Shown here: positions 34,101 to 46,718 of the stretch, piece by piece
Numbering within the stretch: the first letter of the stretch is position 1
Layout: each line of letters begins with the position of its first letter
Source of the DNA: Fasciolopsis buskii
Taxonomy: Eukaryota > Platyhelminthes > Trematoda > Plagiorchiida > Fasciolidae
Length of the DNA stretch: 64,000 nucleotides
Reading direction: 5' to 3'
NCBI GenBank assembly: GCA_008360955.1
Contig: LUCM01000315.1
Location: 10,934 to 74,933 of the forward strand
Made by a program: the position numbers and the translations under genes
Notes under the pieces: generated by a model
Database searches by the model: none
Seen by the model: the letters and a program-made list of their open reading frames with translations, nothing else
Told to the model about the DNA's origin: nothing

Positions 34101-35360
34101 GGGGCAATGACGCGTACGCGCGTACGCACATACGAGAGAGAGATAATGACAAACAGCTGTAGATTGGTACTCCTATTGTGGGCTTTACAGCTGATAACTT
34201 TTCAATCACCTCCGTTGTGGGATTTCGTTCTGGCCCTCGATCCAAATCATGTTACGGCAAATAATAACAACAACAACAAGAGAAGCGGAATGCTGATATC
34301 TGAAAACAAATTCAACCAATGTAAGCAAACCTAGGTTTGCCTCACACCCGCATGAAGACAGGTTTGGATGAAAGCAAACAATTCTCTCGATTGTTTACTT
34401 TGTGCTGTTAATCCGACCTGATCAAGGCACATAGTGAAACTCAATTCTTGCGACGGTAAAATTCCGCCCGCCTACTCTATGGCGAAAATGTACCCACTTT
34501 TTGGCTTGGAATTTGACTTGCAGCCCCCTCATTTTCACGCATGCATCTTCCACTGTTTGTGTGAGAGTAGGGCAAAGAAATTCCAGAAATGTCAGCATCA
34601 ACTGAGCGGATATAAACTGACAGCCTGTTGGGCTATCCTCCATCCATCTCACAGTTAGCAGTTCACGTTCTGTTAATCTTGCCTACAGAAACAGTTGCGC
34701 GCTTGATTCCCTTCTAAAACAACTTACTAGGCAGTGACCTGTTTTTCGTTGTTGTCGCGGTGTATTCGTAACAAGAAGAAAAACGAGAAAAGTAAGTTAA
34801 TGTACAAACCATGGTAAACAACATTTAATACACGCTACATTTGATCCCTTAGAATACAGAAGAAGTATCAAAATGTTAGCCTTTATTTGCATTCCAGTGT
34901 TTCTAAGTCGACTCGCGTTGAAATTCCCACACCGGGTTTAGTTCTAACGCTCGCAGTCCTCATGCATACTTTTGCTCATGATCCTTGACTACAAAAACAG
35001 ACTGAATTAATTTGCCTAATTCACGTGATTTGGATCCGGGAATGCTTCAGTTTACGCGTTTCCCACTGACTAATACTATTACTAATGTTACAAGGAAACC
35101 GCTTGTTCAAATTCGTAGTTATACCACATATTGTTGCAAATCCTGCCATTTGAAATACAAATTTTCCTCTAAACTTTGAATAAAGTGACATCATCAATTA
35201 TCATTGTCACCATCATAATCATCTTCCTTCAGTGAGAAACTGCAAAGCACTGCTGCCTTTCTCACAATGTAGCAAGTTGTTACACAATATATACATATAT
35301 CAATTGTGCCTGTACTCCCGCTTCCATCTTCCCGAACTTATTCCCTTGACTTTGGGCGTT
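31100..35360. other. Unassigned region, compositionally mixed
   Basis: No gene was recognised. The part at 32270-33450 is GC-richer and pyrimidine-biased relative to its flanks, suggesting transposable-element sequence, but no domain or partner copy was found. It contains a 16-bp CpG palindrome (34112-34127) and a short (AAC)n tract near 34265. Confidence 0.35.
34112..34127. repeat. Perfect 16-bp CpG palindrome
   Basis: GCGTACGCGCGTACGC is its own reverse complement and is also a tandem of two GCGTACGC palindromes. It sits in AT-rich surroundings next to a GAGAGAGA run. Function unknown. Confidence 0.9.
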
Positions 35361-35363
35361 TGA

Positions 35364-35520
35364 CCGGTGGTGGCCAAGCGGATAGGATGGTGGCATTTGG
35401 ACGTGAAGGTGGCAGGTTCATATTCGCTAAACGCCGCTCAACTTCCTCAATTGGCAGCCCTCGGTTGGCCACGGTTCGCTTCATATGAAATGATGTACAT
35501 TGTTATTTCATTAATAAGGG
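35364..35520 (+). repeat. tRNA-derived SINE family B, copy B2
   Basis: Forward copy: CCGGTGGTGGCCAAGCGGATA, with perfect box A TGGCCAAGCGG (35371-35381), box B-like GGTTCATATTC, internal TTGGCAGCCCTCGGTTGGCCACGG and the terminal TTTCATTAATAAGGG. By eye it is roughly 70% identical to the complement of 20896-21055. It is the best preserved box A of the family in this window. Confidence 0.8.
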
Positions 35521-38500
35521 AAGTGAAAAGTTAAAAAATATCGTTTAGATATCACCACTTCTTAGAAACCATTATTTTGTCCGATGTCTTCCCCTGGAAA
35601 CTAATATATTCTTAGCGCCGATTATGGGTTAAGACCATCCTTTATCCAAAAGTATAGAAGTGAATGTATAGCCAACCGAATGTCAATGAGGTACCCAGCG
35701 GGGACGCGAAATTGTAGCCCGTGTCAACTATCCAACGATTTATTGGAATCGACTTAAAGCTCTACACTCGGCACATGTGATGAAATTCTTGTTAATTGTT
35801 TCAGAGCGGACGTGAAAAGATTTTGAAAAGTGCGGAACTTTATGACTGTTAAATCATGAAAATAAAGCAGATTTGCAAAATCCCACCACTTTTGATGGCG
35901 AGATGAACAATACAATTGCAAATATTTCATCAACGTGATTTCTAGGTTAGTCTCAAACTACGGTGGTCTTCCACAATTAAAAGGCTTAAAAACGGTTTTT
36001 ATCAAAAAATGGAGGCAGAGGGTTTGGACGAACTGAAGACCACATGCTCCTGGGTATTTATGGCTGCTGAAAACGAGCAATGCTCTGCTCCAAAGCATGC
36101 GCTAGAGGATTTTTGGTAATGATTGTTGGTGAAGTATAACCGATGCTGTTTGCATACGGTTAGTGAAGCATTTGTACCAATCATTTGCGCAGGTTCTAGA
36201 TTCCACACGGTAAGATTGATATCGTTTCAGTAGGAGAAGATATGACAAATTTATTTAGGACTTTATTGATTTTGGCATGGAAACTGATTGGACCTTAACT
36301 GGTAAAATTTTGAAAGAAGGGCATGTCGTTATAAACTGCCAATAAATCGGATCGATTTGTTCCACTAACCTATCTCGTTGCCACAATGAAGGTCCGCAAT
36401 TGGCAAGGCGCAATCGACGGAGGCATGCGGTCACAGTTTAGTCGTGCCGAACCATGAGGGGATCCCTGCAACACAGCCATGATAATACCATGCCGAATCA
36501 TTGGCTGTCAGCCGTTGTCTGACATTGAGTCTTGATTTGACAACGTGACAAACGACATGCAAGTGTGTAAATCAGTCGAACTAAAGACTATGAGCTATGT
36601 GGATTTCAAGACGGAACGTCTTTAGGTGTATGAGGTGAAACACCAAAACGATGCGGACAAAGTAGAAGGTCTGGGGGAAAAATTAAGTGGGATAGTTATG
36701 CAAATATTCATGTATTCATAGAAAAAAGTTTTCGTTTGCCTTTTTTCTCTCAGAAATGTATGGGGGTCACAGTCTTAGAATGCGAACATAGCAGATAAAT
36801 TATTTTGCAGCCAACTGGATCTTACAGAACTGTCTTATACTGACAAACTGACTGTTTGTTCCACGATCATTGTTCTAGGGGCTGTGACAAGAATTCTGAC
36901 AAACAGTTTTCTTATGGATTTGGGAACAGAAAGTAAGAGTATTGACTTTAGTGTCCTAGAAGCTGCAAGAAGAGTATTTTGGATTGGATTTCTGACTCAG
37001 GCCGCTCAACGCAGTACGGAGTCAAGAGGAGTTTTCACTAGGATTAAGTGTACTCAGCATAAATCCCATTAGCTACGAGACGAAATTTATGAACTTCGAT
37101 TTTGCCGGTCAGTGAGCCTGGTGTACTCTAAAATTTGATTCAAAATTCATTGTGGAGTTGTAATTCAAAAGTTCAATGATGACTTCAGCTACAAAAGAAT
37201 AGCCTTTCTAGTCGTTCGAATAGCCACTGGAAGATGACTCTTTTTCGAGAGCAGTGCGCCGGAAATGGAAAATATAGCCGCTTCACAGCCTCGCCCTTTT
37301 TCATTTGAAACGGAAACTAATTAGATGCCTCACACGTTACCCAAATTAGAATATGCACAGAGGACATAAGAAAAAGTGAACTGGAAACCATGTGGAAGAT
37401 ATTCCACAGAAAATGTTGCCTAGTTTGACTGTGAAACCGATGTGGACGGAAGGGTGAATTTCTAAAACAACGGTAGTGACTAGAATGTTATAATACTTTA
37501 TAATATATTATACACTATATATATCTATGTAATATAATCTATCTGACATAGATCAGGCATAGTTGACTGCAATAAATAGCTGAATTTTGAGACCACTTTG
37601 TATCAGCGTAGGTGAAACACGAATTTCCTGACTGTGCAAACTTATTTCTTTTATATTTCTGTGAAGATGTATACCGGCCGTGCTACCAGCCTCTAGTTTG
37701 AACACACCCATGAATGTCACCCTGGATTATGGGGTACTGCAATCAAAAAGTCAGTGAGCAGTATAGCGCTTTCTCGCTCAAGGCAGACTAATCTTGTTGA
37801 TGAGTTTATCTTTTATGTGTGCATGCTCGGGAAAAAAGAAGGACGAAATAATGAAATCAAAGATGCACGTCTCAGAAGTCAAATTCACCTTGAGGGAAAG
37901 ATGCGGTTTTTTGCATATCTTTGCTAATCTCACACTTTGGTCATTTGTATTGGTTCTCCGAAGGAACTAGTGTAGACAAGCAACCATTACAAATTATAAG
38001 ACCCCTTATGGTGTAAAGTTCTAAATTCTTCTCTCATCCGGAACGGGTTTTTGCCTACGAATAAAATATATTTTGTCGGATTGAACATCCTCCCTTTATG
38101 TACACCCCTTCACGTGTGTCTGTGGGAGTGTGTACTTGGTCAGCAATACTAGGAATTCATCCCAGACGGGCCCGCAAGTTATCCGGCCTTGCTGAACACT
38201 GCAGCAATCAAAGCAATTACCACTGCTGTCTTTTTACAACTTGTTGCGTTAAACTACTCGGTGAATGCTACTGAAGCTTTCCGCTTTATCTACAAAGTTT
38301 TGAGCAGATGTTCGAGGCTGCTTAAATGTCGCATCCTCTCAATTGGGATAATGGCTAGCATTCGATTTTGCACTTTTATGGCTAGAAGCAGTTTGTTCAA
38401 GCACTGCTAACCTATTCAAGGAAAGGCAGATTTGAACTAGTGACAGCCATTATTCTTGTTCTGAGTTACTTTGGACCAAATGAGTAACGCTTTCCTTGTT

Positions 38501-39139
38501 CTTCTATTGACCGATTCATTTCACTCAATCACCCTATTTTATCATCTCAGCGGATATTGGCCCCATTTAATGTGATGAAATACAGTAATTTTAAACAACC
38601 AAAAACAACCTTCTCCACTTGGCTTTGTCCTCAAAGCATTTATTCTTTCAATCCGTAATCTTAAGAAACCGGTTTTTACCTAGATTAGCAAAGCTTAAAC
38701 ACCTTAACTGTGGAGCCAAAACACAGTATTGTCTTAAGATAAGGCTGCTATCAGCAGTTCCAGTTGCCGTAGGTAAGGTATCACGACCAGGGAATTTCTG
38801 GAATCGCTTCAGTCTGTGCTTTCGTGCTTCGTGGCAGACATGCTATTAGCTTATGTGCTGATTTGAGGAGTGCGTGGTAACCTTCACCCGTGGATATTAT
38901 CGATTTCATTTACCGCGGTTAAAAAAATGTGGAACTAAAGCGTTAGCATTTTCGTTCAATAATTTTGACTGCTTCGCGCAAGGTACTGAGCGCCAATGTT
39001 TGAGGTTTAGGTCTCAAAAGTTTCATCACTAGTCGAGACGGAACCATCAGTGCACTGACCCTGTTACGTGGCCTGGTGATAAACTGTTTGCGACATAAAT
39101 GTCAAGCATTGAGATCAGTAGTATATGGGGACTGTCAGC
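35521..39139. other. Unassigned AT-rich region
   Basis: No gene or repeat was recognised apart from a palindrome-rich TA/ATA stretch at about 37486-37525. Confidence 0.4.
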
Positions 39140-39637
39140 CTAATCTAGGATGAGCTCTACGCAAAACAGATTTTCGTTGCATTGCAAAAGTCGGAGTCGA
39201 ATATTTTTGTTGAATATCATTCTAGTTTGTTGTATTCTTCGATTTTTGATACTCGCTAATTTTGAGTTCCCTTCTCTCGGTAAGTTCGACACGTGAATCA
39301 ACACACGATCCTGTATACCTATTAATTTCCGGTAGACGAATTCACGCTCTGCACATGGAGTACAGCCACCCCTAGTGCTAAAGGCACTTGGAAAGACAAA
39401 GGGAGTTGTCTTCACTATTCCCGACAATTGTACAACTATCGAACGTATGATGTCAGTAACAAACCAGGCGACAGCGAGTTGCATTTCGTGAAGAAAAAGC
39501 CAATGGACTTGGTATTTGGGTACGTGATATTGGGAGAGAAAAATACCTAACACCACCGATGACATGATTTGAGTCGTTTGCTCGTTAGAAAGACTTGCAA
39601 TGTTAGCTAGAAGTAATACAAATTTATTGTCAACCAC
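39140..39637 (-). other. Long open reading frame, unassigned (165 codons)
   Basis: On the reverse strand 165 codons are open from an initiator-type codon near 39637 to a stop at 39140. The translation has hydrophobic stretches (FVLLLANIASL) and a short Cys pair (GCTPCAE). No family was recognised. A frame this long is only mildly unexpected in 64 kb of AT-rich DNA. It could be an exon, a decayed transposon segment or chance. Confidence 0.15.
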
Positions 39638-42454
39638 ATGCGATTCTGGTTACCTCGACAGAGTCAGACTTGATTGGAATGGCGACGGAGTACAATCTGT
39701 ATGCGCCATTTTTCTTTTTAAAGATTATGCATTGAATACTTTCTATTTCGTCATGTGATGAACTCCACTAGTCTTCAAATGTTTCATTCGAACTTAAATT
39801 TATTTGGTTTTTTGATAAAAGCGTTATAAATTCGTGTGACTACTTCATTTTAAAACTTAACTAAAGACTGTGATAGCCTGTTTTAACTTCGTTTTTTCTT
39901 TTGATGTTTGTAATTCTTACGTGTTTTACGAGGTATTATAGATAATTTTCAGCGAAGAAGCAGCAGGAAGTCGTAAATCACCGACTATGTCAGTAGCGGG
40001 AACTCACATCATTCTCATTTAAATGACGCAATGATATCTATTAGAGCCCAGCCGTATTTTGGTATGAGATTTCCATTAAACACAAATTTATGGGATCCAG
40101 TTCCTGGTCAATTCAAAATAATTTACAAGTTTGTCGCATCAAAAACTTTGAATTTCTTGATCTAGTTCAACACGCATCATCACGTTTACCATAGAATAAA
40201 TTGTTGATTACGTAATTTATTGCTTCACAGCTCTGCGGTATTGGCTAGTGGGAGGAACGTGATCCCAGTTTTTTAAAGAGGATGAAAACCTTGAGAAGTC
40301 ATCAGGTGCAAACGCATAATTATAACAGTCGAGCTTTGGTTGTCTACAATTTTGGGGCGAGAAATTTGTTCAACTTGGCAAAAATTGTCTATAAGATGTA
40401 TGTCACACTGCTTTATTTGTGACAGAACGAAGGTGAATTAGCCCAGCTTTCTAAACGAATATCTTGGAAATAGTGCATCCAAATCGCTGATCTTCTTTGG
40501 AACAGTGGTTCTCGCTAGGTGTCGGTTAAATCTCTCCTGGACAAGAACGTCGGACACGGTATATTTACGTCTCCATTTTATCTGACCCAGACTACTTCCG
40601 AAGCAATTCTGAAATGCGGCGAGGTATGAACGATAAGATTAAAAAACGAGTCCAACTTCTCAAAGGGTTTCTTATTTGCTTATCACCAGGACCTGAATGT
40701 CACGAGTTGAATTCAGAGATTCAAGGGTTAGTGAATGCTCAGTAAATAGGTATTGGGAATGCGTAGTCCGTATAAAATGATTTGTGGCTCGGTCAGTAAT
40801 TTGTGCAGTCCCATAATTTCCTCTATTTATAATCATCCGCTATGTCAATTAGGTCGGAATTCGGTCAGTTAGATAAAAGAAACTGTCTTTCGTATTATCC
40901 TTTGACGAAATTCTATCAGTTCAAATGTACCTATGCATCCACTTCCCCTAACTGATGGTTATAAGCTCATGCGTATCAATCTCTAAATTGTCAGCCATAC
41001 TGGTTCTAAAAGAGTATAAGCTATACGGATTTCTTGTTTATCAGCTTAAGAAATCGTGGTTTCCGATTGAAGCAGTGATCATAATTGATGTTTTTTGTTG
41101 ATTGTCTTACCATGAATCAAAAATGGTCAGGTACCGAATGCTGAGAGTAATGTGCGATAGCAAAGATGCAGAACTATCATCGCTAAAGATCAATGATGAT
41201 AGAAACGGCCGGCTTGGCATTCAAACTGAGGGGTGACTTTGAGAAGATGTTGAGGCCATCTCTTCGTCCTCTTGCTTCTCGACCATGTGACTAAAGAACC
41301 AGCCAGAAAGCTGTTCTTAGGACTCCAGTAGATTAAATCTGGATGACTGGAAACATTTGTCAACACTGTACTTCTGAACTAAGAGAATGTAGGAACTTTC
41401 CGACCTGTAACTCAGATGGTAACAATTAGGTTCCCTTAAACAGTATTATCAATATCGAGTTGACCCTCTCACTTAGGTCGCTGTTTTTGATGGTGAAAGG
41501 ACATTTTATTAACTTCTGCTTTTTTGAAAGCACTTCACTCTCATCTCCAAAGTCACGCTCATGGCCCTAATTTGTACGGTTTACTATCCATAATTTACGC
41601 CTGGCCAACGATTGTGAGGAATGCGTGATATGATCAACTATGCTGTTGAGGTCCTTGCTGAAGTTATTCACGGCAGACAGGTTACTGGTTGCATAAATCT
41701 ACAGTTGTTTCATAGACTTAATTGTGTGAAACTTTCAGACGTCTAGCTGAAACTAATGGTTTCTGATTAGGACAAGGCGCTCACAAAGTTGTGACAAAGA
41801 GTGCATTGCTAAATTATACCACTGAGCTCCTCTACGTCTGATATGGTTTAGACCAAAACAAGTCCAAAAAACTGAAGTAAAATATCAGATACAGAGAAAA
41901 AACGAGAAAACGGAATGCTCGCTAAGATTGGAACAATTGGGCAATTCATGCAAGACCAAGTTTTAAGCATCACTTGTCTGACTCTAGACGAGGACATTCC
42001 TTTAATGTCTACGAGTGACAGAATGGACGTCTACGTGTGTGGACAATGACACTTTTGCTTGAATGAACAGAAAAATTGTACGCTTTGCTCTGATTCACCT
42101 AAGAAAATCTAACTAAAAACGTTCGAGAGACTATCACAGAATACCAGCTGTCAGCTTTTTGTCCATTGTGAAATTTACTGGTATGGAAAACGGTTGATTC
42201 CGATTGGTAAACAAGTGCAATGCCTCTGTGGGTCCTCTGATTGATGGGTAATCACAGTTTGCTTATGAAACAATATTTTTGTTCTTGACTTCGCGGTCGA
42301 TAAAGAAGTAAAAAATGTCTATCAGTTAACTGCAAATTGTAAAATGTTGTATTGACAAATGTCTCATTGATGGAAATGTGAAAAGGGTGGCTCTTAGCTA
42401 GGGTAAACCTCCCATAGGGAAGACACTCATTTTTTGATTTAACGGAGGTTTTGG
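39638..42454. other. Unassigned AT-rich region
   Basis: No gene, RNA or repeat copy was recognised. Confidence 0.4.
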
Positions 42455-42736
42455 TTGTTAAACTGTTGCTTTTATGCATGTATTCCGGTCTGCGCGATGC
42501 ATTGTCCGCGGGCGTTTGCCGACAAAAACTGCTGCAAGGTTTTCGTCATGACCCCGGTTTACAATGAAAGTTCTGAAGATATGTTTCACCTTTGTGCTAT
42601 TATTTGTATTCGTTTTCAAGCTTTTTTGGGATTAGAAGCGAATTGTCTCAAAAATAAACACAAAATCAACCTTTATCAGACTAGAAAATTCGCTGCAATT
42701 CGAGATCAAGAACGGATTGCATACCGGTGGAACTGA
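42455..42736 (+). other. Cys-rich open segment, unassigned
   Basis: An open frame of 93 codons with about nine Cys in its first 55 residues (start LLNCCFYACIPVCAMHC, later DKNCCKVF). It resembles a secreted or disulphide-rich domain in composition only. It lies 214 bases before the exon-like segment at 42950. No initiator ATG context, splice site or family could be established. Confidence 0.15.
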
Positions 42737-42949
42737 AGAGTTCAGGACGAGCGTTAAGAATGTCAGTCACTATTTGAAAGTGATTGGGTGTCAGAATGTA
42801 GGTGCACGAGTATACGCGTGAGATGGGGCAATTCAGTAAGTGGGCCCGGTGAATGAACGGGTCTGTAGGTCAGTAGTTTGATGTGAATGAATGTGCTTTT
42901 TGCAACCTTTAAACATCATTGGAAAATCCGTCCAAATTCAGTTTTTCAG

Positions 42950-43170
42950 AACATAAAAACGCGGATGAATATTCAGTTCAGTTTATTGCAGAACAAGAGA
43001 GATCGTATAGGAACACACAGGATGTACGGGCAGCCTACACTGCTGTCATTCAATTATCAGTGCGAATGTGTTTTAGTCTCCTTATTTGGAGTGAACGAAC
43101 TTTCAGCCTGCAGGGGAACGTTTTTGACACTAACAGTCCAAATGATAGCAAGTTCGAGGAGAAGACCACA
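42950..43170 (+). other. Exon-like segment with good splice borders, unassigned
   Basis: TTCAGTTTTTCAG ends at 42949 and ACA|GTAAGTTA follows 43170. The 221 bases are open in one frame (enter phase 1, leave phase 0). The peptide starts HKNADEYSVQFIAEQER and ends NSPNDSKFEEKTT, and is not low-complexity. No domain was recognised and no partner exon of matching phase was identified, so a gene is not claimed. Confidence 0.25.
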
Positions 43171-45846
43171 GTAAGTTATAACACTAAATGTGTTCCTAGT
43201 GTTACCGGAATATACTGTGGCAGTCCATGTTTATCAGTTTCAAAATCATCGTAAAATAACCAGACATCGTCATTAGAATGATAAGTTATTGATTAAAAAT
43301 GGAAAGAAGCCCACCGAATGACTTCCTGAAGTGAATGGAGAAACTAACCAATCAAAAGTGAAACGGTCAGTCGTTTTCATTCGCCTTTCGCGACGGAGTT
43401 TGAGAAATCCATTTGTGGTGAGGACGAATCCAACGGAATTGAAAATTAGAAAGAAGGTGGAAATTTGTCGATTGACCAAACTCGAATTATTAGCACAAAA
43501 TTGTCAAAGTAGAATTGACTAAAATTACCAAATCAGTACAATTTCGAACTGACCTGAGCTTTTCTCCGGTTTTTGTCTCGATTTGATTCATTTTTCTTAA
43601 TTAGTTCCCAGGTCATTTAGCTACCAATGTCAGTGAGTGTTTTTGCAAACCCATTGAAACTCCTGTTGCCATTAAATAATTGTAACTGTTATAATATTTT
43701 GTTGTTTTTCACTAAAATCAGCATTCGCACCATTCCTTATTATTATACAGGATATGTCTATGCTCGCACCAATGTCACAGTAACTGACTGATATTCAACA
43801 CAAAACAAGTTTGTATTCCCTACCTCTATTCTCCGAATTTCTCTAGTAATGAAATAACGAAGTATATCCTCATCAGAAAACAATTTCCGTCACCTGGGCG
43901 CCTCAAAATATGGACGTTTCTAGTATTCTGACGATTGGAATAAATGATTATGTTAAGCAAACCATATTCGGCGGCAAAAATAGATTTTGTTTAGACATCT
44001 GAGCCAAAGTTTTGTAGCGCATTCCAAAAAACTAAAAGTAAGGTGAAAGTATCCGTCGAATTAGCGAAAAAGTTGGCATGAGTTACAACGATTTAAAACC
44101 CTGTTTGTTGAAAACTGTTCGGTAAGTGGTATTAAGTGTTGAGAAGTTCCATCTGGTCTGGTCCAACGTTGCAGTTCATTACCGTTAATATATGAACAAG
44201 GAGTAAGTTGTCTTCGATAAACAAGTAAACCAATTGCTGTCCTGTGTGAACTTCCCACGTCCAAAATGGTTAATTTGACTGTGCTGACCGATAGGCAGAA
44301 TTCCATTATTAATACAAATTGGAAGAGTTGTTTCATTCAAGAAGTCCTGCGAAATAGTAACATCATCAGGACAGATAAACAATGGACACACCACAGATAT
44401 GGCTTGGATCATTGCGAAATCTAACTTGACGAGTGATTTGTCCTCAGGTTTCTTGCTGGAGACACATGGATCAGTTTTCTAGTGACTAACGGCTTTCAAG
44501 GAAACATGCTTTGTCACAGTTGATATTATTCAGCAGTATATGAAAAGTCTTGTTAAAATTTTGCATCAAATTAGCGGAACGACATTCAGGAGCATAAATC
44601 CACAAAAGTAGACTAAAATACATGTTTCGTTCTCACTAATCTGTATGGGAGAACCCAATTGTTTATTAATCACGTTCTCTTTGTCACAGTTGGTTCTTGA
44701 AGTCGAAATACTGTTATGAAACAACGTAATTTCGTCGGTAAATCATTCCCAAATGAAATTTCCTTATGCTCTTTTAAGCAGACGACCATTGGTTCATGTT
44801 ACGTGTTCTATATATCCAGAATCATTATCAGACTGTTCATTTAGTGAAATTTGCGTGTTAGTTAGTGTAGAATACAACTAAACAGACCAACAATTTGCCA
44901 TCATAGAGATTGTGATAAGGAGAATGATGCTGTAAAATAGCGGCCTGGTCTATTTTTCCTTATGAATCACTCAACTTATCGGAAACGTTTAGGACCTTTA
45001 ATTGACTGCGTTCTAGATAAGATACGGCTGCGCTGATGGATCGATGTTAAATTCGAGGTAGGCAAAAATGTCAGAGTTCGGATCACGGGACCTCATTTGG
45101 AGAATTTGCGGAACAGAGAGGTGATATGCACAAGTCCTCAGAAAGGACTCAGTAGGGTTGTTCAGGTTTGGCAGTAAAACAGCAGGTGTTCATTTTGGTA
45201 ACGGTAGAAAAAAATCAATCTTCAAACTGTAAGATTACAAAAAGGTAAAACTGGCTACTGTAAGCTTCATATAATTGTATGACGCATAAAACTTTACAGT
45301 AGTGATGCATAGAACCGCAGATTTTCAACGACTAAATCGGGCACCATATCTTGGGATGCTGATATCCCATAAATTACAATGAGCCAACACAAGTGGTCCA
45401 GGTGGTGTACAGTCTGGCAGTCATTTGTCTTGAGTTTACTTTACATGTTAGTGAATATTTATGACCGAGGATTTCTGGCAGTTACAAAACACTTAAACTG
45501 CAGTTTTATATGTTTTCAGCCCTGAGTTATTTGCTCAAATATAGGACTAAACAAATGATCAATAAATTTCATTATCTACCGATCAAATTTTTGCCTTTCC
45601 TCAGCTTTTCAATATTTTTCGACAGTAAACTGAACAGAGGACAGAAAACGACTTTAAGAAATCCAGTTACCTTTTCTTCTGGTCGAAGAGTCACTAGAAG
45701 TTGGCGTCAAAACTGGATGTCTGGGCATGAAAACCCGTCGCCGCTCTTCAATTTCTCGATCAGTAGTGGTTCATTGACCTCGAAGTCCGTTCCCAACCAA
45801 TGTGAACTGAGAAAAAATAAGAAGACAGAGTAGAGATCGCCGGTTT
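43171..45846. other. Unassigned AT-rich region
   Basis: Several short open frames overlap on both strands (for example reverse 44061-44412 and forward 45510-45833). None shows a recognisable domain. Confidence 0.35.
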
Positions 45847-46077
45847 TTGCGAAATTATTCGCAATGCGGTGTGAACGACCAGTGCACTATTAAAACCATG
45901 GAAGAACGGCACAAGTGCGCGGTGCATATCTACCGCGACGGAACGGAAAGGCAATCCAGGATGAGCGAATTTGAATTAAGCCTGTTTGGAGCTACTTTGG
46001 CCAGACAAGCTCTCGACGGGGTTTTGAGCTTTATCACCAGTCTGTTCATCACTGATTTGCGCATGTGCAAAATTCTG
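45847..46077 (+). other. Open segment with donor site, unassigned
   Basis: Open frame with locally GC-richer codon use and an EGF-like start by Cys spacing only (CGVNDQC...HKC, with the expected fourth Cys absent). It runs to a CTG|GTAGGT donor at 46077/46078. No clear acceptor was seen. The resemblance to EGF is too weak to name a domain. Confidence 0.15.
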
Positions 46078-46531
46078 GTAGGTAGTGATGGGCTCCTGCT
46101 GATGGATGATGTCTCTACTATAGATATTATCGGATACATTACCCGAGTAATAAGCTATGATGGCCAATTTTAATTAATCCCATTTTGATGACTTTCATGG
46201 CAGTAAGTTTAAGTATTCGGTATCCTACGTAGATGGGATGTGATGTGTGCAATGATATAACAAAAGAACAGATTTAATAGACGCAGCAAGTGGGAGAACA
46301 AATAGTGGTTTAAAAACGCTGTATTGCATTCCTGCATCGACGCGCAGCCAATGCAGTTCCATGTGTTTCAGTCGAAGAGGAGAATAAAACAGAAAATCTT
46401 CGTCAGTGTAATCGCAAGATGGAATAGGAGCCCATGACGTGCACTGAAATTACCCAGGCTTTAATAAGTTTATAAAAATTTATTCTTGGGAGCTAACGCG
46501 CATTTGCGATGAAGTCACGTTTGTCTTTCAG

Positions 46532-46718
46532 GACAGAATACGGTCTATATTGCCGTCCTTCATGCCAGATGCAGAGTCGGACCAAACTCATTTCTGTGCT
46601 TGACACAGATTGGCCAGTCAATCAATCTGATACTGCCACGCAACAGTCACATCTGGGTGGAATGACGGCGTTCTCTCTTGCGATAGTCAAACTGGATACG
46701 TTTTCGGAATTCCCCGAG
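46532..46718 (+). other. Exon-like segment, unassigned
   Basis: GTTTGTCTTTCAG ends at 46531 and GAG|GTATGG follows 46718. The frame is open throughout (enter phase 2, leave phase 0), giving TEYGLYCRPSCQMQSRTK and onward to KLDTFSEFPE. Its phase does not match the preceding candidate at 46077. No family was recognised. Confidence 0.2.

Noticed and set aside
37486..37540. AT-only palindromic stretch considered as an origin or matrix-attachment element
   Set aside because: Pure AT simple sequence is common in this genome; nothing specific supports a function.
42710..42735. AACGGATTGCATA..GTGG shared with 8293-8312 (peptide RIAYRW in both)
   Set aside because: Only about 20 bases are similar. 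Upstream and downstream sequences do not align, so it is probably coincidence.
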